Positions 1 through 5,307 of a DNA stretch of 6,198 nt are shown here, one piece after another. Numbering within the stretch: position 1 is the first letter of the stretch; every line of letters begins with the position of its first letter. Location: the NCBI GenBank assembly GCA_016839985.1, contig JAEOTG010000400.1, forward strand, positions 1 to 6,198, in the 5' to 3' direction. Under the pieces are notes generated by a model, which ran no database searches, was not told the DNA's origin, and saw nothing but the letters and a program-made list of their open reading frames with translations. This DNA is from Candidatus Heimdallarchaeota archaeon (GTDB taxonomy: Archaea > Asgardarchaeota > Heimdallarchaeia > Heimdallarchaeales > Heimdallarchaeaceae). A program made the translations under genes and the position numbers.

Positions 1-547
1 ATAGATAATCATTAAAGAAAGTATATCTCCCATCTTCATCTTTCAAATAAGCAACAGCTGGTACATTATTTAGAAATAGAGAAAACTTCTCTTCTGATTC
101 ACGTAAATCTCTTTCTGCAGTTTTGTGTCTAAAAACTGTTTTTATTTGATGTACAAGTTCCGCATATTGACTTCTAGCATCTAATCCTTTTCTTAGATAA
201 TAATCAGCACCAAGGTTTAATGCTTTTATGACAACTTCTTCTCTCCCTCTTCCTGTAAAAATTATGAATGGAATGTCATACTCTTGAGTTTTTAATTTTC
301 TAAGAAGATCTAAGCCATTAAGCTCTTCCATCATATAATCACAAACAATAACATCAAATGCTCTGGTTTCTACTCTTTCAAGAGCTTCTAATGGATTTGA
401 GATTGAAACTACTATTATTTCTCCTTCACTGAGTCTCTCAACAAATTCCTTTGTGATTATAAGGAAATCCTCTTCATCATCAATATGTAGAACTTTAATT
501 ATATTTTGTTTATTTATACCAGATTCTTCTGGATTTAGGTCAATCAA
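1..547 (-). CDS. Receiver-PAS signalling protein, N-terminal part (runs off left edge)
   Basis: Reading the minus strand from 547 gives 182 codons with no stop up to the window edge, so the C-terminus is missing. Residues 16-138 form a CheY-like receiver domain: acidic pair D23/D24 in VLHIDDEEDF, phospho-acceptor D70 in VIVCDYMM, T98 in FTGRGREE and K120 in LRKG. After a short helical linker (about 139-153), a PAS domain begins at ESEEKFSLFLNNVPAVAYLKD and reaches NDYL at the edge. In archaea this receiver-PAS order usually continues into more PAS/GAF modules and often a histidine kinase, so this is probably a phosphorelay sensor or hybrid regulator in the cytoplasm; the output domain cannot be seen. 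The TTG start at 547-545 is chosen because the frame has a TAG 10 codons upstream and no ATG, and an AGAGGT Shine-Dalgarno lies 7 nt ahead. It is transcribed divergently from the OB-like/HEAT genes. Confidence 0.9.
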   Translation of the reverse strand, partial: MIDLNPEESGINKQNIIKVLHIDDEEDFLIITKEFVERLSEGEIIVVSISNPLEALERVETRAFDVIVCDYMMEELNGLDLLRKLKTQEYDIPFIIFTGRGREEVVIKALNLGADYYLRKGLDARSQYAELVHQIKTVFRHKTAERDLRESEEKFSLFLNNVPAVAYLKDEDGRYTFFNDYL

Positions 548-554
548 ATGTATA

Positions 555-560
555 ACCTCT
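555..560 (-). promoter_or_regulatory. Shine-Dalgarno deciding a TTG start
   Basis: On the minus strand this reads AGAGGT, 7 nt before the TTG at 547. It supports TTG as the true start of the receiver-PAS gene, since no ATG or GTG is available between the upstream in-frame stop and the receiver domain. Confidence 0.75.
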
Positions 561-578
561 TTAGATTTAATTATCTAA
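561..578. promoter_or_regulatory. Inverted repeat TTAGAT-N6-ATCTAA, candidate operator
   Basis: TTAGAT (561-566) and ATCTAA (573-578) are perfect 6-bp inverted arms around a 6-nt spacer. The site lies between the predicted TATA box (584-592) and the Shine-Dalgarno (555-560) of the receiver-PAS gene, covering the predicted transcription start near 563. A protein bound there would hinder initiation. No matching regulator family is identified, and short AT-rich inverted repeats also occur by chance. Confidence 0.4.
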
Positions 579-583
579 CTTCC

Positions 584-600
584 TTAAAATAGTTTTTTCG
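584..600 (-). promoter_or_regulatory. BRE/TATA promoter of the receiver-PAS gene
   Basis: The minus strand reads CGAAAAAA followed by CTATTTTAA, a good match to an archaeal purine-rich BRE plus TATA box. The TATA centre near 588 predicts transcription starting around 563, leaving a leader of about 16 nt that still contains the AGAGGT ribosome binding site. Spacing and sequence agree well, but the call is by eye only. Confidence 0.6.
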
Positions 601-614
601 CACAAATATTAAAA
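601..614 (+). promoter_or_regulatory. Possible TATA element for the plus-strand OB-like/HEAT genes
   Basis: CACAAATATTAAAA is TATA-like, centred near 609, and would place transcription start near 634 with a leader of about 20 nt before the ATG at 656. TATTATTAAAC at 631-641 is an alternative but too close to the ATG for a leadered transcript. In this AT-rich spacer the choice is weakly supported. Confidence 0.3.
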
Positions 615-655
615 TTAGTTGATTCTATCGTATTATTAAACAAAAACAATGTGGA

Positions 656-967
656 ATGTTGAACTTGTCAATAAGATTATCTGAAAATATAGGAAATGAT
701 ATTTCATTAATTGGTTCAATTTCTAATACCCCTTGGCAACATCTCATAGAAATTACAGAAACATATGGAAACATAGAATATCTAGATTTAGAAGATGGAA
801 ATCAGATCGTGATTTATTCGAAAAAACTGATAAAATGTGAAAGGAAAGTTAGAATCACCGGAAAAGTAATAGAAGTTACTGGAAAATCTAAAAGACCTGG
901 AGACACTTCTGAAGAGGTTTATACTGAATATCAGATCATTGTTGATGATTGGGAATGTTTTAATTAG
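656..967 (+). CDS. Small OB-fold-like protein, 103 aa, function unknown
   Basis: I cannot name this protein. It has no membrane segment or signal peptide and is predicted cytosolic. Alternating hydrophobic strands suggest a five-stranded OB-like barrel: DISLIGSIS (15-23), NIEYLDLEDGNQIVIYSKK (39-57, two strands around a DG turn), RKVRITGKVIEVTGK (63-77), a loop rich in charge (SKRPGDTSEE, 78-87), then EYQIIVDDWECF (91-102). The RITGKVIEV strand and the basic loop recall small archaeal nucleic-acid-binding OB proteins, but that is pattern recognition, not homology. C61 and C101 are the only cysteines, too few for a zinc site within one chain. The start is ATG 656: the frame opens after a TGA at 620-622 with no earlier start, and only a weak GTGGA precedes it. 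The HEAT-repeat gene follows 33 nt later on the same strand, probably in one transcript. Confidence 0.75.
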   Translation: MLNLSIRLSENIGNDISLIGSISNTPWQHLIEITETYGNIEYLDLEDGNQIVIYSKKLIKCERKVRITGKVIEVTGKSKRPGDTSEEVYTEYQIIVDDWECFN

Positions 968-1000
968 ATTTTGTCTATTTATTATTTTAGAGTGGTATAG

Positions 1001-1843
1001 TTGATTGATGAAGACGAGATGGAATATCTCTTAGAGAGTTTACGAGATAAAGATCCTCATATAAGGATATTTACAATAAATTCCATAGTTGATAATAGTG
1101 ATAATAAATCTGCTATACCTTCCCTGATAAAATGCCTTCTTGATGAAGTCTCTGAGGTTAGGAGTAGAGCGGCATGGGCTTTAGGAAAGATAGAAGCTTC
1201 AGAAGCTATAGATGAACTAGTCCAAGCATTAGGGGATAGTGATTGGAAAGTCAGAAAAAGTGCTGCAAGAGCTCTTGGAGATATGTATGCGTTTGATGCC
1301 ATAAATGATCTTGTTTGGAAACTTGAAGATGAAAACTGGGAAGTGAGAAGCGAAGTAGCTGTTGTTTTAGAATACCTTGGATGGATTCCAAAAACTATTG
1401 ATGAAGAAATTCTAAATATTATAGCAAAAGAGAAATGGGAGGAGTTATTGTATTTGAAGCAACTAAATTTGTACAAAATACTTAATTTCCTAAATGATCG
1501 TGACAAGGATGTAAGATCTAAAGCTGCTTGGGTTTTGGGTGAAATAGGTAACACAGAAGCAGTTCAGCCTTTATTCGATTTGTTTATGGTTGATTTAAAT
1601 AATGATGTTAAAATTAGTGCTGCTAAAGCATTGGGAAAAATAGGTTCTGCAAAAGTTATAGATTTACTCCATGTAGCTACTCATGACAAAGATTGGTTTA
1701 TTAAACAAAATGCAGCTGAAATACTAGGAATAATTGGTAATATTAGTTCTATAGAACCTCTCGAAAAATTATTAGAAGATGATAATCCTTTTGTGCAGAA
1801 AAACGCTCAAAAAGCCTTAACAAAGATAAAGAAGAATAAATAA
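1001..1843 (+). CDS. HEAT-repeat (PBS lyase-type) protein, 280 aa
   Basis: The protein is made almost wholly of helical repeats of about 31 residues, each with the pattern D-x-x-x-VR-x-x-AA-x-x-LG-x-I. Units lie near residues 6-36, 37-66, 67-97, 98-127, 158-184, 185-216, 217-247 and 248-277, so about eight. Residues 128-157 (GWIPKTIDEE to EELLYL) break the register; similar LGW-P-x-x-x-x-E segments recur in archaeal HEAT proteins. Such solenoids bind proteins or serve as scaffolds, and some relatives are phycobilin lyases, but nothing here indicates pigment chemistry. No catalytic motif, signal peptide or membrane segment is seen. The start is uncertain: TTG 1001 directly follows an in-frame TAG and has only AGTGG ahead, while ATG 1019 would give 274 aa and still begin before the first repeat. 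It follows the OB-like gene by 33 nt. No clear terminator follows it. Confidence 0.88.
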   Translation: MIDEDEMEYLLESLRDKDPHIRIFTINSIVDNSDNKSAIPSLIKCLLDEVSEVRSRAAWALGKIEASEAIDELVQALGDSDWKVRKSAARALGDMYAFDAINDLVWKLEDENWEVRSEVAVVLEYLGWIPKTIDEEILNIIAKEKWEELLYLKQLNLYKILNFLNDRDKDVRSKAAWVLGEIGNTEAVQPLFDLFMVDLNNDVKISAAKALGKIGSAKVIDLLHVATHDKDWFIKQNAAEILGIIGNISSIEPLEKLLEDDNPFVQKNAQKALTKIKKNK

Positions 1844-1863
1844 GTTTGAGAAAGCTTCTGGAG

Positions 1864-1905
1864 ATATATTTAAAATAGCTTAATCTTGTTGTAAGAAAGA
1901 TATAC
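1864..1905 (+). promoter_or_regulatory. Promoter region of the 427-aa/aminotransferase unit, two candidate TATA boxes
   Basis: Two TATA-like elements fit. ATATATTTAAAAT (1864-1876) would start transcription near 1895 and give a leader of about 45 nt. GATATAC (1899-1905), preceded by purine-rich AAGAAA, would start it near 1927, right at the palindrome and Shine-Dalgarno. The 96-nt gap after the HEAT gene supports a separate promoter, but I cannot choose between the two. Confidence 0.45.
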
Positions 1906-1915
1906 TCAAAAATAA

Positions 1916-1930
1916 TCCAAATGATTTGGA
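1916..1930. promoter_or_regulatory. 15-bp perfect palindrome overlapping the Shine-Dalgarno
   Basis: TCCAAAT-G-ATTTGGA is a perfect inverted repeat with 7-bp arms around one base. Its right end shares GGA with the ribosome binding site at 1928-1933. It could be an operator for a dimeric repressor, or as RNA a small hairpin (6-bp stem, TGA loop) hiding part of the Shine-Dalgarno. The stem is short and AU-rich, so the DNA-site reading is preferred. Confidence 0.45.
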
Positions 1931-1933
1931 GGT
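1928..1933 (+). promoter_or_regulatory. Strong Shine-Dalgarno GGAGGT
   Basis: GGAGGT stands 6 nt before the ATG at 1940 and is the best ribosome binding site in the window. It fixes the start of the 427-aa protein. Confidence 0.85.
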
Positions 1934-1939
1934 TTATAT

Positions 1940-3223
1940 ATGTCTGATATTAGAAAAAGATTAGAAATTTCATTGGAAAGCTTCCATGCCATACAACAAT
2001 TTCTTTTAGAAGAAAATAATCCCTTCATAAATGATCTATTAAATGTAATAGATAAATATGGAGGAGTAGACGAGATAAATAAGAAATTCGTAGAAGCAAG
2101 AAAACTCGAAACTATTTATGATAAACTCGCGGATGTAAATCCGGATTATATTGATAATCTTGAATGGTTAATAAAACAGAGAGATAATGAATCTTTCATA
2201 AGTGTTAACGAATATAAAAGAAAAATCCTTGGAAATGCAATTGATAGGATGACCTTTGATGATTCTTTTGCTGTAACTCTTGAATTATCAGCTTGTCAAT
2301 ATTTTCCATTCTTGATAAAAGGAGCAGAGAGAGCTATTGCAGAGAAAGAATTACTCCCTGGAAGAATTATTCGTGTAAGGAATATGAGTGAACAGGAAAA
2401 AGATGGTGATTTATTAGCTATGACCGCTGCTGTAGATATCATAGGAGCCTCACGAGTTGAAACATTAGATACAAAAGGAACACAACCAGGTCCAGATGGT
2501 CTACCAGTAAATGTTCATCTAGGGGGACCTGCAACAATTACAGGTTATTTTGGTGGTGTTGGTCAACCTAATGAATTTGCTCTAAAGTGGATAGACGAGT
2601 TTCTTTATTACTACACAAAATATGGTATCAAAGAAGTTTTGAACATAAATCCTGGGACTGTCATATTAGGTTATATGCTTTACAAGTTGGGGATTAATAA
2701 TGAGTTCAAAATATCAGTGTATATGGGGAATGACAATCCATACAGTGTTCTTTGGACAATATTAACTGCAAAACTATTTTCAAGATCTGATGGAACTAGT
2801 CCATTAATTGGTTTCAACCTTTCAAATGCTGTTAACAATTGGACTATTGAGCTAAGCTCAGATATTAGGAATTATTTTGGTTTTGAAGATGTTATCCGTT
2901 TGGAACATCATATCATAGAGACTCAGAAATCCATTGTTCGACAACCCTATGATAGAACTCAAGAGTTACTAGAGATAGCTCCAAAAATTAGAAATATCAG
3001 TGCTAAACATGAAGGTGGTCCTGTTGAAATAGATCAAACTAGAGAACATCCTTCTGACATTCTTGATTACTTCAAAACTAAAGAACAAATCCATGAAGAA
3101 GGTATCTGGGATCATTTAGAACAAAATTATCTTGACAGACAAACTGCTATCAATAATACAGCTAAAGCTTTAACTGAAAAAGGTCTCTCCTTCATAGCTG
3201 CAAGAAATCTACATCATAGATAA
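1940..3223 (+). CDS. Uncharacterised 427-aa cytosolic protein, probable alpha/beta-barrel enzyme
   Basis: I do not recognise this family. Residues 1-100 are mainly helical and charged. From about 110 the chain alternates strands and helices as in a TIM-type barrel: GRIIRVRNM (141-149), helix DLLAMTAAVDIIGA (157-170), strand SRVETLDTKGT (171-181), Gly/Pro-rich loop QPGPDG then HLGGPATITGYFGGVGQP (193-210), helix ALKWIDEFLYYYTKYGI (214-230), KEVLNINPGT (231-240), FKISVYMGNDNP (256-267), SPLIGFNLSNAVNN (287-300). Polar residues that look active-site-like are D177/K179, N264/D265/N266, E322/H323/H324, R334-D338 (RQPYD) and K356/H357/E358; these are inferences from Gly- and His-rich context. No signal peptide, membrane segment, cysteine cluster or nucleotide-binding loop is seen. 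ATG 1940 is fixed by GGAGGT. The aminotransferase start lies only 10 nt beyond the stop, so the two are almost certainly co-transcribed, pointing to amino-acid or keto-acid metabolism. Confidence 0.85.
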   Translation: MSDIRKRLEISLESFHAIQQFLLEENNPFINDLLNVIDKYGGVDEINKKFVEARKLETIYDKLADVNPDYIDNLEWLIKQRDNESFISVNEYKRKILGNAIDRMTFDDSFAVTLELSACQYFPFLIKGAERAIAEKELLPGRIIRVRNMSEQEKDGDLLAMTAAVDIIGASRVETLDTKGTQPGPDGLPVNVHLGGPATITGYFGGVGQPNEFALKWIDEFLYYYTKYGIKEVLNINPGTVILGYMLYKLGINNEFKISVYMGNDNPYSVLWTILTAKLFSRSDGTSPLIGFNLSNAVNNWTIELSSDIRNYFGFEDVIRLEHHIIETQKSIVRQPYDRTQELLEIAPKIRNISAKHEGGPVEIDQTREHPSDILDYFKTKEQIHEEGIWDHLEQNYLDRQTAINNTAKALTEKGLSFIAARNLHHR

Positions 3224-3233
3224 ATTCAAACTA

Positions 3234-4403
3234 GTGAATAAAATGAAAAAAATGGCTAGTGGGATGTACAATATCCTTGGTGAAGGTGCATTTGAGTATC
3301 TTGCAAAAGCTCAAGCTTTAGAAAGAGAAGGTAAAAAAGTACTTCATTTTGAAATTGGACAACCAGATTTTCCAACTCCTGAACACATCAAAGAAACTGC
3401 TTATGATTCAATTAAAACCAATTTTACAGGTTATGTTGCAGCTACAGGAATACTCGAACTAAAACAAGCTATACAAGATGAAGTTGAATTTTCCCGAGGT
3501 TTTAGACCAGATACAGAGCAAATACTCATTCTCCCTGGAGCTAAACCTGGAATATTTTTTACAATGCTAGGATTAGTAAATCCGGGAGATGAGGTGATTT
3601 ATCCCGATCCAGGTTTTCCAACATATGGTTCAGTTGTAAAATATCTAAACGCTAGAGAAGTTCCTATAGCTTTGAATGAAGAAAATGATTTCAGATTAGA
3701 TCCTAAAGACGTAGAAGAGAAAATTACTGAAAAAACTAAACTAATCATCCTAAACAGTCCTCAAAATCCTACAGGTTCAGTTATGAAGAAGCACGAATTA
3801 GAGAAAATTGCTGAACTTGCTGAAGAACATGAGTTATATGTTCTTGGAGATGAAATCTACTCCAAAATGCTTTATGATGCAGAATTTCATTCAGTAACAA
3901 TCCGAGATGAAACTAAAGAGAGAACAATATTACTTGATGGATTTTCAAAATCATACTCAATGACAGGTTGGAGACTCGGGTATATAGTTGGTCCACAACA
4001 AGTTATAGAAAAAATGGGATTACTAATGATTAATGCTTTATCCTGCACAACATCTTTTGTTCAAAAAGCAGGGATTACAGCATTAAAAGGAGATCAAGAA
4101 CCATTATTCGAAATGATGAGATCATTTAGGATAAGAAGAGATGCTATTGTTAAAGGTTTGAATAGCATACCTAATTTTTCTTGTTTAACACCTGAAGGAG
4201 CATTCTATACTTTTCCAAATATTAAAAAAACTGGAATGTCCTCAAGAGAAATGGCTGATCACCTTCTATATAATGCTCATGTGTGTTGTCTCCCAGGTTC
4301 ATCATTTGGTCCAAATGGTGAAGGCTATATTAGATTCTCATATGCAACTTCTGTAGATACAATAAATCAAGCAATAAGACAAATTAGAGAATCATTTAAT
4401 TGA
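3234..4403 (+). CDS. PLP-dependent aminotransferase, class I/II (AspC-like)
   Basis: This is a fold-type I aminotransferase of the usual length (389 aa), acting in the cytosol to move an amino group between an amino acid and a 2-oxo acid. Landmarks are in order: IGQPDFPTP (41-49), GYVAATG (66-72), phosphate-site loop GAKPG (102-106), DPGFPTY (125-131), NSPQNPTG (174-181, N178 contacting PLP), GDEIYS (205-210, D206 and Y209), Schiff-base lysine K239 in FSKSYSMTGWRLG with phosphate-binding R247, and R367 in YIRFSY, which grips the substrate carboxylate. All key residues are present, so it should be active. Substrate cannot be read from sequence; aspartate, alanine, aromatic or branched-chain types are all possible. 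The start is uncertain: GTG 3234 is the longest, but ATG 3243 has GTGA 5 nt ahead and ATG 3252 also works; all lie before the first conserved motif. It follows the unassigned 427-aa gene in a two-gene unit. Confidence 0.93.
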   Translation: MNKMKKMASGMYNILGEGAFEYLAKAQALEREGKKVLHFEIGQPDFPTPEHIKETAYDSIKTNFTGYVAATGILELKQAIQDEVEFSRGFRPDTEQILILPGAKPGIFFTMLGLVNPGDEVIYPDPGFPTYGSVVKYLNAREVPIALNEENDFRLDPKDVEEKITEKTKLIILNSPQNPTGSVMKKHELEKIAELAEEHELYVLGDEIYSKMLYDAEFHSVTIRDETKERTILLDGFSKSYSMTGWRLGYIVGPQQVIEKMGLLMINALSCTTSFVQKAGITALKGDQEPLFEMMRSFRIRRDAIVKGLNSIPNFSCLTPEGAFYTFPNIKKTGMSSREMADHLLYNAHVCCLPGSSFGPNGEGYIRFSYATSVDTINQAIRQIRESFN

Positions 4404-4423
4404 ATTTTAAAAAGAGAAGATAG

Positions 4424-4436
4424 TTTATTTTTTCTT
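4424..4436 (+). terminator. Oligo-T tract, probable archaeal terminator
   Basis: TTTATTTTTTCTT begins about 20 nt after the aminotransferase stop, in the gap between converging genes. Archaeal RNA polymerase stops at such T-rich tracts without needing a hairpin, and no convincing stem is seen. The opposite strand offers only a T5 run at 4413-4409 for the flavodoxin-ferredoxin transcript. Confidence 0.55.
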
Positions 4437-4459
4437 CAAATTCAAATAGTATATTACAA

Positions 4460-5263
4460 CTATGCAGACAATTTCTTCTTTAGTTGATTATTAGGTCTTG
4501 GATAGTGTCCTTTACCTCTAAATTTCTTTGTATAAATCGCCTTTTCTGGGCAATGGTTATAACAATACCAACAACCAAAGCATTTCGTCATATCAAATTT
4601 AGGTTTAGGATCAAGATAAATAGCATTGTATGGACATCCTTTTTCACATGTTCCACATTCTGTACATAATACTTCATCGACGAATTTCTTACCCATGTCG
4701 TCTCGTGCTTTCGTAGGAGTATGGAAACTTTCAGGAAATAGTTTGTTCAAAAGACTTATTCTCAGTTTTCTTATTTCAATTTCGCCTTCATCTAAGAAAG
4801 ATCTAATAATGTAATTGAAATCTAAAATGAATCTATTGAAATTCTTTAATCTCCATTTTACAGGATTGTTAGTATTACCTATTCGTCTAACGTTTGCAGG
4901 AGGATAACTTTCAGGAACTTTTAAAGTATGACCTGTTACAACTCTAAAACCTCTTTCACTTACTCGCTTTGCTAGAATCTTTAATCCTTTTCCATACTTA
5001 AAACCGAAAGTCATGAAAACAAATGCCAGCTTATCTTTTTGTTGTGGTAAATTCTCTATAAACTTCTCGAAGAGAAAGGGAGGTCCAGCAAAATCGATAA
5101 AAGTTGCGAAACCAACTATGTCATATGAGTCTAACTCAGGTATTTCTTTGTTTTTTACCACATTGAATAATTCAAGGTCAATATTTTCCAATTTCTTTGA
5201 CATATACTGACATGCTAATCTAGTGTTTCCAGAACCTGAATAATAGAAAATGATTCCCTTCAT
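4460..5263 (-). CDS. EFR1-type flavodoxin/ferredoxin fusion protein
   Basis: The 267-aa protein joins an N-terminal flavodoxin-like domain (1 to about 120) to a C-terminal two-cluster ferredoxin. The FMN phosphate loop is YSGSGNT (8-14) after strand KGIIFYY; further flavodoxin strands are YDIVGFATFID (47-57) and LAFVFMTFGF (79-88). The ferredoxin part has C200-C203-C206-C210P and C228-C231-C234-C238P, both complete CxxCxxCxxxCP sets, so two [4Fe-4S] clusters are expected. Between them, about 125-190, is a basic and aromatic linker with a possible amphipathic helix. The order matches the family named EFR1 in archaea and anaerobic bacteria, a cytosolic electron carrier or flavin-dependent reductase whose partners are mostly unknown. 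ATG 5263 is used; no Shine-Dalgarno precedes it, and a TATA box about 33 nt upstream suggests a nearly leaderless mRNA. It lies 30 nt after the amidohydrolase gene on the same strand. Confidence 0.92.
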   Translation of the reverse strand: MKGIIFYYSGSGNTRLACQYMSKKLENIDLELFNVVKNKEIPELDSYDIVGFATFIDFAGPPFLFEKFIENLPQQKDKLAFVFMTFGFKYGKGLKILAKRVSERGFRVVTGHTLKVPESYPPANVRRIGNTNNPVKWRLKNFNRFILDFNYIIRSFLDEGEIEIRKLRISLLNKLFPESFHTPTKARDDMGKKFVDEVLCTECGTCEKGCPYNAIYLDPKPKFDMTKCFGCWYCYNHCPEKAIYTKKFRGKGHYPRPNNQLKKKLSA

Positions 5264-5280
5264 TTAATGACATTTTAATG
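5263..5280 (-). repeat. Direct repeat CATTAAA x2 at the flavodoxin-ferredoxin start
   Basis: CATTAAA occurs twice on the minus strand (5280-5274 and 5269-5263) with an 11-bp period, about one helical turn, between the TATA box and the start codon and touching the latter's first base. Same-face repeats could bind a regulator, but the units are short and AT-rich, so chance is a real alternative. Confidence 0.25.
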
Positions 5281-5292
5281 CTTTTTTTTTCC

Positions 5293-5307
5293 TTTATAAA
5301 ATTTTCA
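5293..5307 (-). promoter_or_regulatory. BRE/TATA promoter of the flavodoxin-ferredoxin gene, inside the upstream gene's end
   Basis: The minus strand reads TGAAAAT then TTTATAAA, a strong archaeal BRE/TATA match. The centre near 5296 predicts transcription start near 5271, only about 8 nt before the ATG at 5263, in keeping with the missing Shine-Dalgarno. The element overlaps the last codons and stop of the amidohydrolase gene, so the flavodoxin-ferredoxin gene can be transcribed on its own. Confidence 0.6.

Noticed and set aside
1057..1554. Open frame of 165 codons on the minus strand
   Set aside because: It lies wholly antisense to the HEAT-repeat gene, and its Ser/Phe/Ala-rich translation has no domain character. 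It is kept open by the repeat's codon pattern.
1150..1800. Recurring DNA similarity (GC-TGG-TT-GG-like blocks) suggesting tandem repeats
   Set aside because: The similarity follows the HEAT protein repeat and drifts at codon level. It is a protein repeat and not a DNA tandem array or CRISPR.
3224..3239. ATTCA-N6-TGAAT inverted repeat between the 427-aa gene and the aminotransferase
   Set aside because: It has 5-bp AT-rich arms within an operon junction and no T tract. It is expected by chance and is too weak for a terminator or operator.
4404..4443. Possible hairpin GAATTT...AAATTC after the aminotransferase
   Set aside because: Pairing needs an 8-nt bulge on one side, so the stem is not convincing. 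The oligo-T tract alone explains termination.
4484..5210. Three short plus-strand open frames (4484-4669, 4626-4814, 5013-5210)
   Set aside because: All are antisense to the flavodoxin-ferredoxin gene, whose domains and cysteine motifs are unmistakable. None has a ribosome binding site or recognisable motif.
5281..5290. T9 run on the plus strand as a terminator
   Set aside because: No plus-strand gene ends near it. On the transcribed minus strand it is an A run in the spacer of the flavodoxin-ferredoxin gene.
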